Origin: DASXAI01 sp963798445
GTDB taxonomy: Bacteria; Actinomycetota; Acidimicrobiia; Acidimicrobiales; Ilumatobacteraceae
Assembly: GCA_963798445.1 (NCBI GenBank)
Contig: CAWCTH010000003.1
Location: forward strand, 868,001-932,000
Direction of reading: 5' to 3'
DNA: 64,000 nt
This document shows positions 13,550-22,504 of the stretch, one piece after another. Numbering within the stretch: position 1 is the first letter of the stretch; every line of letters starts with the position of its first letter. The notes beneath the pieces were generated by a model, which worked only from the letters and a program-made list of their open reading frames with translations, was not told where the DNA came from and made no database searches. The position numbers and the translations under genes are program-made.

Positions 13550-14914
13550 TCAGCTGGTGACGATCCGGAGCACGCCGGCGACCCGCTCGTCGCACTCCTG
13601 GCGGGTCGGTGCCTCCAGGTTGAGGCGCAACAGCGGCTCGGTGTTCGACGGGCGGAGGTTGAACCACCAGGCGCCGCAGTCCACCGTGAGACCATCGAGA
13701 TGGTCGATGGTCTGATCGGCGTAGGCCTCGGCGACGCGCACCATCACGGCGGCCGGGTCGGCGACCTCGGTGTTGATCTCGCCAGACGCCTCGTAGCGCT
13801 CGAACGGCTTGCGCAGCTCGGACAGCGGCATACCGGCCTGCGAGAGCTGCTCCAGCAGCACCATCGTGGCGATGATGCCCGAGTCGGCCCGGTAGTTGTC
13901 ACGGAAGTAGTAGTGGGCCGAGTGCTCGCCGCCGAAGACGGCGCCGGTGTCGGCCATCACCTGCTTGATGTAGGAGTGCCCGACACGCGTGCGCACCGGC
14001 ACGCCGCCGCGCTCGCGGATCACCTCGGGCACGGCGCGCGAGCAGATCAGGTTGTACAGGATGGTGCCGCCCGGCTCACGGGCCAGGATGCCCGCGGCGA
14101 GGATGGCGGTGGTGGTCGAGCCGGACAGGCCACGACCGGTCTCGTCGACGAAGAAGACCCGGTCGGCGTCGCCGTCGAACGCCAGGCCCACGTCGGCGCC
14201 CACCGTGACGACCCGCGCCTGGAGGTCGCGCTGGTTGGCCGGCTGGATGGGGTCGGCCGGATGGTTGGGGAAGGTGCCGTCGAGCTCGCCGTACATGACC
14301 TCGAGGTCGAAGGGCAGCCGCTCGAACACCTTGGGCACGATGAGGCCGCCCATGCCGTTGGCGGTGTCGGCCACGACCTTGAGCGGCTTCAGCAGCGACC
14401 GGTCCACGAAGGACACGACGTGGTCGGCGAACTCCTCGAGCAGGTCGATCGACTCCTCGCCCCCGCGGCGACCGCCCGCCGGTGCATCGATGCCGGCGTA
14501 GACGGCCTCGGCAATGGCCTGGATCTCGGCCAGACCGGTGTCGACGCCCACGGGCTTGGCCCCCGCGAGGCACAGCTTGATGCCGTTGTACTGCGCGGGG
14601 TTGTGCGACGCGGTGAACATGGCGCTCGGGGCGTCGAGGCGGCCGGCGGCGTAGTACACGAGGTCGGTCGACACGAGCCCGAGCAGGGTGACGTCGGCGC
14701 CCTCGGCCCGGGCGCCGTCGCAGAACGCGGCCACCAACGCGTGGCCCGACGGTCGCATGTCGTGGCCGACGAGGATGCGCTTGGCCGCGGCGAAGCGGGC
14801 GAAGCCGACACCGATGGCCCGGCACATGGCCTCGTCGAGTTGTTCGGGGACGGTCCCACGGATGTCGTAGGCCTTGAAGACGCTGTCGAAGGGGGTCGTG
14901 CCGGGAGGGGTCAT
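13550..14914 (-). CDS. manB: Phosphomannomutase/phosphoglucomutase
   Basis: Alpha-D-phosphohexomutase interconverting mannose-6-P/1-P (and often glucose-6-P/1-P). It supplies mannose-1-P for GDP-mannose and hence for the GDP-fucose genes elsewhere in the window. Domain marks: FKAYDIRGTVPEQL at the start, the phosphoserine loop TASHNPAQYNG near residues 101-111, the metal loop DGDADRVFFVDE near 246, and the C-terminal phosphate-binding loop RPSNTEPLLRLNLEA. At 454 aa it has full length. It is first in a row with Trm112 and the SIS isomerase, a conserved actinobacterial gene group. Confidence 0.94.
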   Translation of the reverse strand: MTPPGTTPFDSVFKAYDIRGTVPEQLDEAMCRAIGVGFARFAAAKRILVGHDMRPSGHALVAAFCDGARAEGADVTLLGLVSTDLVYYAAGRLDAPSAMFTASHNPAQYNGIKLCLAGAKPVGVDTGLAEIQAIAEAVYAGIDAPAGGRRGGEESIDLLEEFADHVVSFVDRSLLKPLKVVADTANGMGGLIVPKVFERLPFDLEVMYGELDGTFPNHPADPIQPANQRDLQARVVTVGADVGLAFDGDADRVFFVDETGRGLSGSTTTAILAAGILAREPGGTILYNLICSRAVPEVIRERGGVPVRTRVGHSYIKQVMADTGAVFGGEHSAHYYFRDNYRADSGIIATMVLLEQLSQAGMPLSELRKPFERYEASGEINTEVADPAAVMVRVAEAYADQTIDHLDGLTVDCGAWWFNLRPSNTEPLLRLNLEAPTRQECDERVAGVLRIVTS

Positions 14915-14929
14915 AGAGCAGCCGGAACG

Positions 14930-17530
14930 CTACCCGGGCGGCGGAAGCGACGCTTGGTGTCCGTTGCCCGTCGGCGGCGGCAGCTCAGCGTCCGGGGGCG
15001 GGGCCGGTTCGGGAGCTGGCAGCCAGGCCCGCTCGTCCTCGTCCCAGTCGACCAGGAACGTGATCGGCTCGGCCGGCGGCGGCGGCGTCCAGTCCGAGAC
15101 CTCGTCGAGCCCTGGCGGGGTGGGCATGGCCGGTCCCGGCTCGAAGCGGGGGCGGTAGTCGATCCGGCCCTTGCGCCACAGGTACACCAGCCCGGCGACG
15201 CCGACCAGCGAGAGCAGGTAGGAGAGGTACTCCACGGTGGTGTGGCCGTAGTGGAGGGTGACCTCGTTGGAGGTGGGGATGACCACCATCGAGTTCGGGG
15301 CGACGCGGTACGGGCCCTTGGCCCCGCTCACCTCCCAGTTCGGGAAGTAGCTGGCCTTCACCAGCACCGGCACGCCGATCTGGTCCACCTTGAACGTGAT
15401 GGAGTTGTCGCTCGTCTGGACGTCGCTGACCGTGACCGGCGGGAGCGCCGCCGGCTGCACCGGCTCCGACGGTGCCACCGTGGCGAGGGTGTGGTCGTTG
15501 GTGACGCCGGTGCGGGTGAGGGCGACGCGCTGCCAGTCGGCCGGGCCGCTGGCCGCCGGCACACCGGGCCACGCGCTCTCGTTCTGGAAGTACGACGTGC
15601 CCAGCTCCAGCCACGTGTCACGGTTCTGGTCCGCGCCGGTCGCCACGACGGGCTCGGTGGTGAGGGGCACCACCATGTCGCTGTCGGCGACCTCGTAGAC
15701 CTTCCACGGTCCGGACTGGGCGATGGGGGTGAGGGCCGGGTTGGCGTCGGCCTTGGCGATCACCGACTGGCTGAAGGCGAGGTAGTACCGCACCCCGAGC
15801 GTCTGCATGTACTTGACGCCCTTGTCCACGTCACCGTCGTCGTAGCTGAGCCGGCGCACCGGGTTGGAGCTGTGCTCGGACATGGCACTGGCGGTGAGGA
15901 AGTGGTACGGCGTCGTGCCCGAGGCCTCGAAGTAGAGCCCCTCCATCGAGCCGATGCAGCCGTCGGTCCAGAACGGCAGCAACATGAGGGCCATCGGCGT
16001 GCCGTAGCGGTCCTCGGTGTTGTTGTTCTCCCACAGGGCCCGGCCGCACCCCTTCTCCTCGCCGATCTGCTTCATGGTGTTCACGACGCCGGAGTACTCG
16101 CCGTAGGCGTCCTTGCCCTCGTAGCCCGAGTAGTTCCACTTGGCCCAGTCGTCGACGTAGGCCGGCTGGCTCTTCACCGCGATGGGCCCGGCCTCGTACA
16201 CCCACTCGGTGCCGTTCCAGCGCTGCGTGAAGAACGGCAGGTTCTCCAGGTGGAGGCCGAGGGCGATCAGACCGGCGATCACGGCGAAGCCGAGCGTGCC
16301 GAAGCGGAACCACTCGCGCATCCGCGCGTCGCCGGGTCGTAGGAACCTGGCGATCAACAGCCCGAGCTCGGCCACGCCCATGGCCACGAGCAGGTCGCGG
16401 GTCAGGTAGAAGAACGGCAGCAGCCGGGCGTTCCAGAGGTGGCTCTGCGGCCAGAGGCAGGCCCACACCGCGTAGCCGATGCACATGATCCCGATGAAGG
16501 CCCCGGCGCGCACCCCCCGGACGACGGCGCCGACCAAGCCCACCACGGCCAGCACGAAGATCACGCGGGCCCACATGGTGGACTGCGGGAACAGCATGGC
16601 CCAGTAGTCGTCGAGCCGCTCGTAGAACATGTCGGTCATGTAGGGCGAGTTGTGCCAGAACGGGATGTACCAGAACGCGCACAGCAGGGCGCCGACGATG
16701 CCGACGCCGGCGGCGTACCTGAGCCGCCTCTTGTCCGCCCACAGCAGGAACAGCACCACGGCGCCGATGACGGCGAAGAACATGACGATGACGTGGCACA
16801 GGGCGGTGAGGGCGAAGAGGCCGGCGGCCAGGGCGCGGTGCTTGCCGGTGCGCATCCCGTAGGCGAAGACCCCGAGGAACAGCAGCGACAGCGACAGGGC
16901 GATCGAGAACGAGAACTCGCCCGCCATGGTGGAGGCGATGTTGCCGCCGTAGATCTGGAACGTCTCGTCGAAGAGGAAGAACGTGGCGGCGATGGCGAAC
17001 AGCGGCGGCACGGGGAACTTGAGGCCGGCCAGCTTGCCGAAGGCGTACGCGCACACCGGCAGGGCCAGGATGCCGACGATGCTGACGAGCTTCAGCGCAA
17101 TGCCGTAGGGCAGCACGACGTCCAGGAGCACCACGGCCAAGGCCGGGGGCACCATGTAGAAGAGGTACATCGGGAAGCCGGCGTACCAATCGGGGGCCCA
17201 GCCCGAGAGCCAGAAGTGGGGCAGGATGTGGTCGCGCAGGTAAGCCGGGCCCCAGACGTGGGCGCCCATGTCGCCGCCGGCCGGCGTGGTGTCCTTCAGG
17301 AGGAGGTCGGGATGGAGCTGGGCCAAGGTGTAGAGCACGCACCCGGCCACCACGACGATCGTGGCGATGCGCTCGGCCCACTCCCGGTTGGAGACGTTGC
17401 GGCGCCGGCGGGCGGTGGGCCAGCGCGACGACGTGGAGACGGCCGGGATCTCCGCCGGCGCGGGTGGCTCGACGTCGAGCGGATCGAGTGGGTGGTCGAG
17501 GACGTCGGTCACAGCCTCCCATCGTGCCAT
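14930..17530 (-). CDS. Large polytopic membrane protein, GT-C/YfhO-like
   Basis: 866 aa. A cytoplasmic N-terminus (about 50 residues, basic RRRR cluster) is followed by about 11-12 membrane helices up to residue 430. A long extracytoplasmic domain then runs to about 770, with a last helix near 790 (YLSYLLSLVGVAGLVYLW) and a Pro-rich tail. An acidic pair early in the first loop (GGDMGAHVWGPAYLRDHI) resembles the catalytic loop of GT-C glycosyltransferases that use lipid-linked sugars. The extracytoplasmic part has YfhO-like features (YFPNWEVSGAKG). An envelope glycan transferase role is inferred and no substrate can be named. It ends 16 bases before manB begins. Confidence 0.7.
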   Translation of the reverse strand: MARWEAVTDVLDHPLDPLDVEPPAPAEIPAVSTSSRWPTARRRRNVSNREWAERIATIVVVAGCVLYTLAQLHPDLLLKDTTPAGGDMGAHVWGPAYLRDHILPHFWLSGWAPDWYAGFPMYLFYMVPPALAVVLLDVVLPYGIALKLVSIVGILALPVCAYAFGKLAGLKFPVPPLFAIAATFFLFDETFQIYGGNIASTMAGEFSFSIALSLSLLFLGVFAYGMRTGKHRALAAGLFALTALCHVIVMFFAVIGAVVLFLLWADKRRLRYAAGVGIVGALLCAFWYIPFWHNSPYMTDMFYERLDDYWAMLFPQSTMWARVIFVLAVVGLVGAVVRGVRAGAFIGIMCIGYAVWACLWPQSHLWNARLLPFFYLTRDLLVAMGVAELGLLIARFLRPGDARMREWFRFGTLGFAVIAGLIALGLHLENLPFFTQRWNGTEWVYEAGPIAVKSQPAYVDDWAKWNYSGYEGKDAYGEYSGVVNTMKQIGEEKGCGRALWENNNTEDRYGTPMALMLLPFWTDGCIGSMEGLYFEASGTTPYHFLTASAMSEHSSNPVRRLSYDDGDVDKGVKYMQTLGVRYYLAFSQSVIAKADANPALTPIAQSGPWKVYEVADSDMVVPLTTEPVVATGADQNRDTWLELGTSYFQNESAWPGVPAASGPADWQRVALTRTGVTNDHTLATVAPSEPVQPAALPPVTVSDVQTSDNSITFKVDQIGVPVLVKASYFPNWEVSGAKGPYRVAPNSMVVIPTSNEVTLHYGHTTVEYLSYLLSLVGVAGLVYLWRKGRIDYRPRFEPGPAMPTPPGLDEVSDWTPPPPAEPITFLVDWDEDERAWLPAPEPAPPPDAELPPPTGNGHQASLPPPG

Positions 17531-17576
17531 TTCGACGCCCGGCCGTTACGGCAGGCGCCGAGCTCTACCGACAGGG

Positions 17577-18278
17577 CTATCGCAACAGCAGAAAAGCGAC
17601 GGTGGTGCCGTTGAAGCCGGCGTGGGCCCAGATCGACATGCCGAGGCGGCCGGTGCGCTGGGCGCAGTAACCGGCGACCAGTCCGAACATCACCAGCGCC
17701 GGCAGCTGCAGCAGCTCGAAGTGAGCCAGCCCGAACAAGATGGACGACCCCACCAGGGCCAGGGAGTCGCTCCAGCGGGCTTCGATCGAGCGCAGCAGCA
17801 GGCCTCGGAAGAACAGCTCTTCGATGATGGGCGCGCCGGCCACGACCAGCACCACCAGCAGCGCGATGCCGATGCCCTCGGCCCGGTCGGTGAGCTGCTC
17901 GGCGGGCTGGGACACCGACGACGTGTCGACCACGACGGACAGGACGCGGTAGAGCAGCGGCACGAAGACGAGCTGGATCACGATGCCGATCGGCAACCCC
18001 GCGATGTCGCTGCTGCGGAACCGGAACCCGTAGTCCTTGCGCAGCGAGCCGGTGCCGAACCTCCGGCTCACGATCACGACCACCCCCACGAGCCCGACCC
18101 AGAGAGGGATCTGGAGGACGGCGATCAGCCAGAGGGGAAGATCGATGTAGTCGGTGCCGCTGTAGCCGGCAGCAGCCAGGATGACGAGCGCGCCGAAGTT
18201 GGAGAAAACGATGGCGGCGAACCAGCCGGCCAGCGCGATCCCGATCGAGAAGCGAGGTTCGTCGGGAGCAGGGCGCAC
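17577..18278 (-). CDS. CPBP family intramembrane metalloprotease
   Basis: Membrane protein of the CAAX-protease/bacteriocin-processing (CPBP, Abi) family. The motif EELFFRGLL carries the conserved glutamates and Arg (about residue 150), and a later helix has FGLAHF with the metal-ligand His. A further helix contains AHAGFN. About seven hydrophobic segments. The upstream frame extends to 18428 but is Arg/Pro-rich and unlike the family. The GTG at 18278 (VRPAPDEPRF) gives 233 aa and is preferred. Substrate and role are unknown. It lies between the large membrane protein and DUF3499. Confidence 0.85.
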   Translation of the reverse strand: MRPAPDEPRFSIGIALAGWFAAIVFSNFGALVILAAAGYSGTDYIDLPLWLIAVLQIPLWVGLVGVVVIVSRRFGTGSLRKDYGFRFRSSDIAGLPIGIVIQLVFVPLLYRVLSVVVDTSSVSQPAEQLTDRAEGIGIALLVVLVVAGAPIIEELFFRGLLLRSIEARWSDSLALVGSSILFGLAHFELLQLPALVMFGLVAGYCAQRTGRLGMSIWAHAGFNGTTVAFLLLR

Positions 18279-18331
18279 GTGAGGCGAGCGTACAGGCGCG
18301 AGGCGCGGCGCCCTGTTCGAGCCGCCCGGGC

Positions 18332-18592
18332 TCAACCGGCCAGGCGATCGGGCAGGGCCAGCACACCACGCCGGTCGTCGAGGTGCCACCCGTGCGGGAC
18401 GCTGCACCGGGCGGCGTGGCGCTCGCACAGGTCGTAGCCGTGCGGCTCGCGCTCAGGGGTCAGGTCGTCGATCCAGACGGCGCTCAGGTCGTAGCGGTAG
18501 GTCAGCGTGGCGACCGCCGGCTCGGCACAGGCCGGCCGTGAGCACAGGCGGGTCCCGCGGTGGCTCGGCAGCGTCGGCGAGGGCGGGGCCAT
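18332..18592 (-). CDS. DUF3499 family protein
   Basis: A small actinobacterial protein of 86 aa from the ATG at 18592. The conserved features are the CSRPACAEPAVATLTYRYD segment and YDLCERHAARCSVPHGW, which together give three or four Cys/His positions suggesting a zinc site. Function unknown. In many actinobacteria DUF3499 lies beside phosphomannomutase, and here two membrane-protein genes intervene. It is divergent from ftsH, and the 108-base gap between them must hold both promoters. Confidence 0.85.
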   Translation of the reverse strand: MAPPSPTLPSHRGTRLCSRPACAEPAVATLTYRYDLSAVWIDDLTPEREPHGYDLCERHAARCSVPHGWHLDDRRGVLALPDRLAG

Positions 18593-18688
18593 ATCGGCGT
18601 CGCACGCTACAACTCGCACCGCTGCGACGCGGTGATGCCTGCCCCCCAAACATGCGCAGACGACCATGTCGACACCTCCACCCCGCCG

Positions 18689-18694
18689 TAGCAT
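18689..18694 (+). promoter_or_regulatory. Predicted -10 box (TAGCAT) for leaderless ftsH
   Basis: TAGCAT ends exactly 6 bases before the ftsH ATG at 18701, with TGTCGA 16 bases upstream as a possible -35. There is no Shine-Dalgarno sequence. The geometry predicts transcription starting at the A of ATG. Confidence 0.55.
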
Positions 18695-18700
18695 GGTTCC

Positions 18701-20641
18701 ATGAGCAATCTCCCCCCGCCTCCACCTCCTCCGCCGCCCGGCGGGCGGGGTCCGGGAGGTCCGCCGACGCCGCCGGAGCGGCCCCGCCAGCCAGGGCGAC
18801 CGGCCGCTCCGAAGGGTCTGCCCCGCTGGACGGTGTGGATCCTGATCGGCGTCGTCGCCGCGCTGCTGTTCGGTTCGCAGCTGCTCACCACCGACGACGG
18901 CAAGAGCATTCCGTACAACGAGTTCCTGAGCCAGGCCAAGGCCGGGCAGGTCGCCTCGGCCACCTACAACAACGATTCGGGCACCATCTCCGGCGAGCTC
19001 ACCGATCAGACCAAGTTCGTCACCACCGGCCCCATCCCGCTACCCGACGCCGACCAGGCCGTGCTGCAGGAGAAGGTGCCGGGCTTCGAGTTCCACACCC
19101 CGACGTCGAGCTGGTTGAGCAGCCTCATCCCGCTGCTGCTGCCGTTCGTGCTGCTGCTCGGGTTCTTCATCTGGATGCAGCGGCGCGCCGCCGGCCAGAT
19201 GGGCAACGTCATGTCGATCGGGCGCAGCCGGGCCAAGGCCTACTCGCAGGACAAGCCGTCCACCACGTTCGCCGACATCGCCGGCTACGAGGGCGTGAAG
19301 CTGGAGATCAAAGAGGTCGTCGACTTCCTGCGCATGCCCGAGCGGTTCAAGGAGATCGGCGCCCGGGTGCCCAAGGGCATCCTGCTCGTCGGCCCTCCCG
19401 GTACCGGCAAGACGCTGCTGGCCCGGGCCGTCGCCGGTGAGGCCGGCGTCGGGTTCCTGTCGGTGACGGGCTCCGACTTCATGGAGATGTTCGTGGGCGT
19501 GGGCGCCTCGCGCGTCCGTGACCTGTTCCAGCAGGCCCGCAAGATGGGCCGCGCCATCATCTTCGTCGACGAGATCGACTCCATCGGTCGCAAGCGCGGC
19601 GCCGGCCTGGGCGGCGGCCACGACGAGCGGGAGCAGACCCTCAACCAGATGCTGGCCGAGATGGACGGCTTCGAGACGTCCGAAGGCATCGTGATCATGG
19701 CCGCCACCAACCGGCCCGACATCCTCGACCCGGCCCTGCTGCGCCCCGGTCGCTTCGACCGCCAGATCGTGGTGCCGCTGCCCGAGAGCGACGAGCGCTT
19801 CGCCATCCTCAAGGTGCACAGCCGGGACAAGAAGATGGGCCCGGACGTCGACCTCGAGGTCATGGCCAAGGGCACGCCCGGCATGAGCGGTGCCGACCTC
19901 GCCAACCTCGTGAACGAGGCCGCCCTGTTCGCCGTGCGCCGCGGCGCCAAGCAGATCGGCCGGATCGACTTCGAGTCGGCCCGCGACCGCGTCATCATGG
20001 GTGCCCGGCGGGAGAGCCTCGTGCTCACCGGCGAGGAGAAGCGCACGACCGCCTACCACGAAGGGGGCCACGCCGTGCTGGCCGCCGTCCTGCCCAACGG
20101 CGACCCGGTCCACAAGGTCACCATCCTGCCGACCGGCATGGCGCTCGGTGTCACGCAGACCATGCCCGAGGAGCGTCACTCCTTGTCGAAGGAGTACATC
20201 GAGGACCGCCTGTGCATGGCCCTCGGTGGCCGCGTGGCCGAGGACGTGGTGTTCGGGCATCGCACCACCGGCGCCGCCGACGACCTCAACAAGGCCACGT
20301 CCTGGGCCCGCCGCATGGTGCGGGAGTGGGGCATGAGCGACCGCCTGGGACCCATGGCGTTCGAGAGCCACCAGCACGTGTTCCTGGGTGAGGACCTCAT
20401 GAACTCGCAGCGCGACTACTCCGACGACACCGCACGGGTCATCGACGAGGAGATCGAGCTGCTCCTGCGCACGCAGGAGGAGCGGGCCACCAACCTGCTG
20501 CGCACCCATCGTCGTGGCCTCGACCTCGTGGCCCAGGCGCTCCTCGAGAAGGAGACGGTCGACGGTGCCGAAGTGGGCCGGCTGGTGCAGCAGGGCCTGG
20601 CCGAGACCCAGCAGCAGCAGGCCGCCGCCACCGCCGATTGA
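18701..20641 (+). CDS. ftsH: ATP-dependent zinc metalloprotease FtsH
   Basis: Membrane-anchored AAA+ protease that degrades misfolded membrane proteins and regulators. A Pro/Gly-rich cytoplasmic N-terminus is followed by TM1 (about 43-62), a short extracytoplasmic domain, TM2 (about 144-163), Walker A GPPGTGKT at 231-238, Walker B IIFVDEIDSIG, and the second region of homology NRPDILDPALLRPGRFDR. The zinc site is HEGGH at 453-457, where most FtsH have HEAGH, and the third-ligand Asp lies near 527 (GAADDLNKAT). A Gln-rich tail ends the 646-aa protein. It is a lone gene with a predicted leaderless promoter, convergent with the thioredoxin-like gene 10 bases away. Confidence 0.97.
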   Translation: MSNLPPPPPPPPPGGRGPGGPPTPPERPRQPGRPAAPKGLPRWTVWILIGVVAALLFGSQLLTTDDGKSIPYNEFLSQAKAGQVASATYNNDSGTISGELTDQTKFVTTGPIPLPDADQAVLQEKVPGFEFHTPTSSWLSSLIPLLLPFVLLLGFFIWMQRRAAGQMGNVMSIGRSRAKAYSQDKPSTTFADIAGYEGVKLEIKEVVDFLRMPERFKEIGARVPKGILLVGPPGTGKTLLARAVAGEAGVGFLSVTGSDFMEMFVGVGASRVRDLFQQARKMGRAIIFVDEIDSIGRKRGAGLGGGHDEREQTLNQMLAEMDGFETSEGIVIMAATNRPDILDPALLRPGRFDRQIVVPLPESDERFAILKVHSRDKKMGPDVDLEVMAKGTPGMSGADLANLVNEAALFAVRRGAKQIGRIDFESARDRVIMGARRESLVLTGEEKRTTAYHEGGHAVLAAVLPNGDPVHKVTILPTGMALGVTQTMPEERHSLSKEYIEDRLCMALGGRVAEDVVFGHRTTGAADDLNKATSWARRMVREWGMSDRLGPMAFESHQHVFLGEDLMNSQRDYSDDTARVIDEEIELLLRTQEERATNLLRTHRRGLDLVAQALLEKETVDGAEVGRLVQQGLAETQQQQAAATAD

Positions 20642-20651
20642 CCGAACCGAA

Positions 20652-21074
20652 TCAGGTTTCGCGGGCTCTGGCCACCGCCGCCCACAGATCGGTGGCGGTG
20701 GCCGGCCCGATGAACGAGGCCTGCACGACGCCGCTGCCGTCGGCGACCACCGTGATCGGCACGGCCTCGATGCCGTAGCGCGTGTGCAGATCGGCGCGGC
20801 TCGCCGCCTCGACCTCTTCCACGGCGACGGCGTCGCTGGCCAGGGCGCGCGCCTTGTCCACCATCGACGCGCAGCTGGTGCACGTGGCCGACGAGAACAC
20901 GACCACCAGCCACGGCGCATCGGGACGGGCGAAGTCGGCCCGGTCCAGCTGGTCCGGGGCCGCCCACGACGCCCCCTGCGACGGTCCGTCCGGTTGCCGG
21001 TGGCGCCGCACCGCCGCCGCCACCGCCACCGCCAGCACGGCCAGGGCCGCCGCCACCAGCAGCTGGGCGATCAC
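20652..21074 (-). CDS. Membrane-anchored thioredoxin-like protein
   Basis: 140 aa. An N-terminal membrane anchor (VIAQLLVAAALAVLAVAVAA) precedes a thioredoxin fold with CTSC (CxxC) after WLVVVFSSAT, and the cis-Pro strand is IEAVPITVV. Probably faces outside and acts on thiols of exported proteins. The GTG at 21074 overlaps the stop of the DUF5719 gene (GTGA), so translation is coupled. It is the last gene of the GT2-DUF5719-thioredoxin operon. Confidence 0.85.
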   Translation of the reverse strand: MIAQLLVAAALAVLAVAVAAAVRRHRQPDGPSQGASWAAPDQLDRADFARPDAPWLVVVFSSATCTSCASMVDKARALASDAVAVEEVEAASRADLHTRYGIEAVPITVVADGSGVVQASFIGPATATDLWAAVARARET

Positions 21075-22504
21075 CGGACCGGCACGCCGAGGGTGGACCA
21101 CGCGCCGGGGCTACCCCCCGGGGGCACCACGAACTGCTCCACCACCACCTGGCCGTCGGCCGTCACCACCACGGGCTGGCCGGCGATGCCGTGGTCCTGC
21201 AACGGGATCTGGACGGCGGCGCCGGCCGGCAGTTGCATGTTCTGGAGGGCGGCGACCGGCGTCTGACCGGCGGCGCTCAACGTGCTGACGCCGAGGGAGG
21301 TGTCGACACCGGTGACGTTCACGACGGTCACGACGTTGGTACCACCGGCCGGCGCCCCGATGGGGAGGTACCAGCGCGATGCGGTGATGCGGCTGCCGGC
21401 CTGCACCGTGGTGGCGGTGCGGTCCTTCGTCACGAGATCGAGCACCCGCTCGGCCACGACCGGGTGATCGGGATCGGTGGCCACGGTGATGCTGTGCGCC
21501 CCCGCCGGCACATCGTCGATGGCCGAGAGGTTGACCTCCACCCGCTGCTTGGCCGGCACCGTGTACTTGAGGGGCACCGGGTTGCCGGTGTTGGGGTCGG
21601 CCGGGAAGATGGTGACATCGGCGCTGGCATCGGAGTCGAGCGGGTTGAACAGGATGACCCGTTCGGCCACGCCGTCGCCCTTCTGACCGTTGGCGAACCA
21701 CCACTGCGACCCGGCCGAGGGCTCGGCCAGCGTGGCCACCAGGCCCTTGCGCGGTGCGTAGGGCAGCGTCTGGAACCGCCCCACCACGACCCGGCCGTTG
21801 CGGGCGACCACCGAAGCCGACACCAACTGGTCGCGTTGCACCGCCGCGTCCACGTCGACGATCCGCAAGGAGCGGGCCTTCACCACCCAGCCCTGCAGGG
21901 CGGTGGGGCCGCGGAAGCCGTCGTCGGCGGCGAAGGACACGTCGACGATGGCGTCGTCGGGGAACGGGTTCAGCACGAGCAAGTGGTAGGTGCTGTCGAT
22001 GGTGGTGGTGCCCTCGGCCACGAACCACGAGCCCGACGCGGTGGTGGAGCACGGCGAGCTGGACCACCCGGCCTGGCTGACGGTGGTCTGGGCCACCACG
22101 GCGTTGGTGCCGTAGACCTCGACCAGCACACCGGTGAAGGCCGCCGGCGCCAGGTCGCGCGGCACCACCACGGCCTGGCTGCGGGCACCCACGTTCAACG
22201 GCGTGGTGACCGACGCGCCCTCGCCCGGGAAGAACGTGAGGTTGCCGCTCATCGGCGTGTCGCTGGGGTTGAGCACGGTGATGCTGCCGTCACCGGTGGA
22301 GCGGTCCACGAGGGCCGGCACGCCAGGGCAGAACCACGACGTGGTGAGGGCATCGCCGGTGGGCGCGATGGGCATGGGCGGCTGGTTGTTGGTGCCGTAG
22401 GCCGCCGCCACACGGGTCGGGCGATCGCGCGAGACGGTCACGCCGATCACGGCGAACGCCACGACGACGATGACGATCACCAGCCGGCGGATGAACTGGC
22501 TCAC
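21071..22504 (-). CDS. DUF5719 family secreted/anchored protein
   Basis: 477 aa with one N-terminal membrane helix (RRLVIVIVVVAFAVIGVTV) and a long extracytoplasmic part rich in beta strands and short repeats (ITVLNPSD, HLLVLNPFPD and ILFNPLDSD). This is consistent with tandem Ig-like or beta-sandwich domains. DUF5719 proteins habitually accompany large membrane GT2 proteins in actinobacteria, and that is the case here. The GTG at 22504 overlaps the GT2 stop (GTGA). Function unknown. Participation in surface glycan assembly is inferred from the coupling. Confidence 0.85.
   Translation of the reverse strand: MSQFIRRLVIVIVVVAFAVIGVTVSRDRPTRVAAAYGTNNQPPMPIAPTGDALTTSWFCPGVPALVDRSTGDGSITVLNPSDTPMSGNLTFFPGEGASVTTPLNVGARSQAVVVPRDLAPAAFTGVLVEVYGTNAVVAQTTVSQAGWSSSPCSTTASGSWFVAEGTTTIDSTYHLLVLNPFPDDAIVDVSFAADDGFRGPTALQGWVVKARSLRIVDVDAAVQRDQLVSASVVARNGRVVVGRFQTLPYAPRKGLVATLAEPSAGSQWWFANGQKGDGVAERVILFNPLDSDASADVTIFPADPNTGNPVPLKYTVPAKQRVEVNLSAIDDVPAGAHSITVATDPDHPVVAERVLDLVTKDRTATTVQAGSRITASRWYLPIGAPAGGTNVVTVVNVTGVDTSLGVSTLSAAGQTPVAALQNMQLPAGAAVQIPLQDHGIAGQPVVVTADGQVVVEQFVVPPGGSPGAWSTLGVPVR

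Noticed and set aside
13526..16342. 938-residue plus-strand open frame
   Set aside because: Lies opposite manB and the large membrane protein, with His/Arg/Gly-rich composition typical of a shadow.
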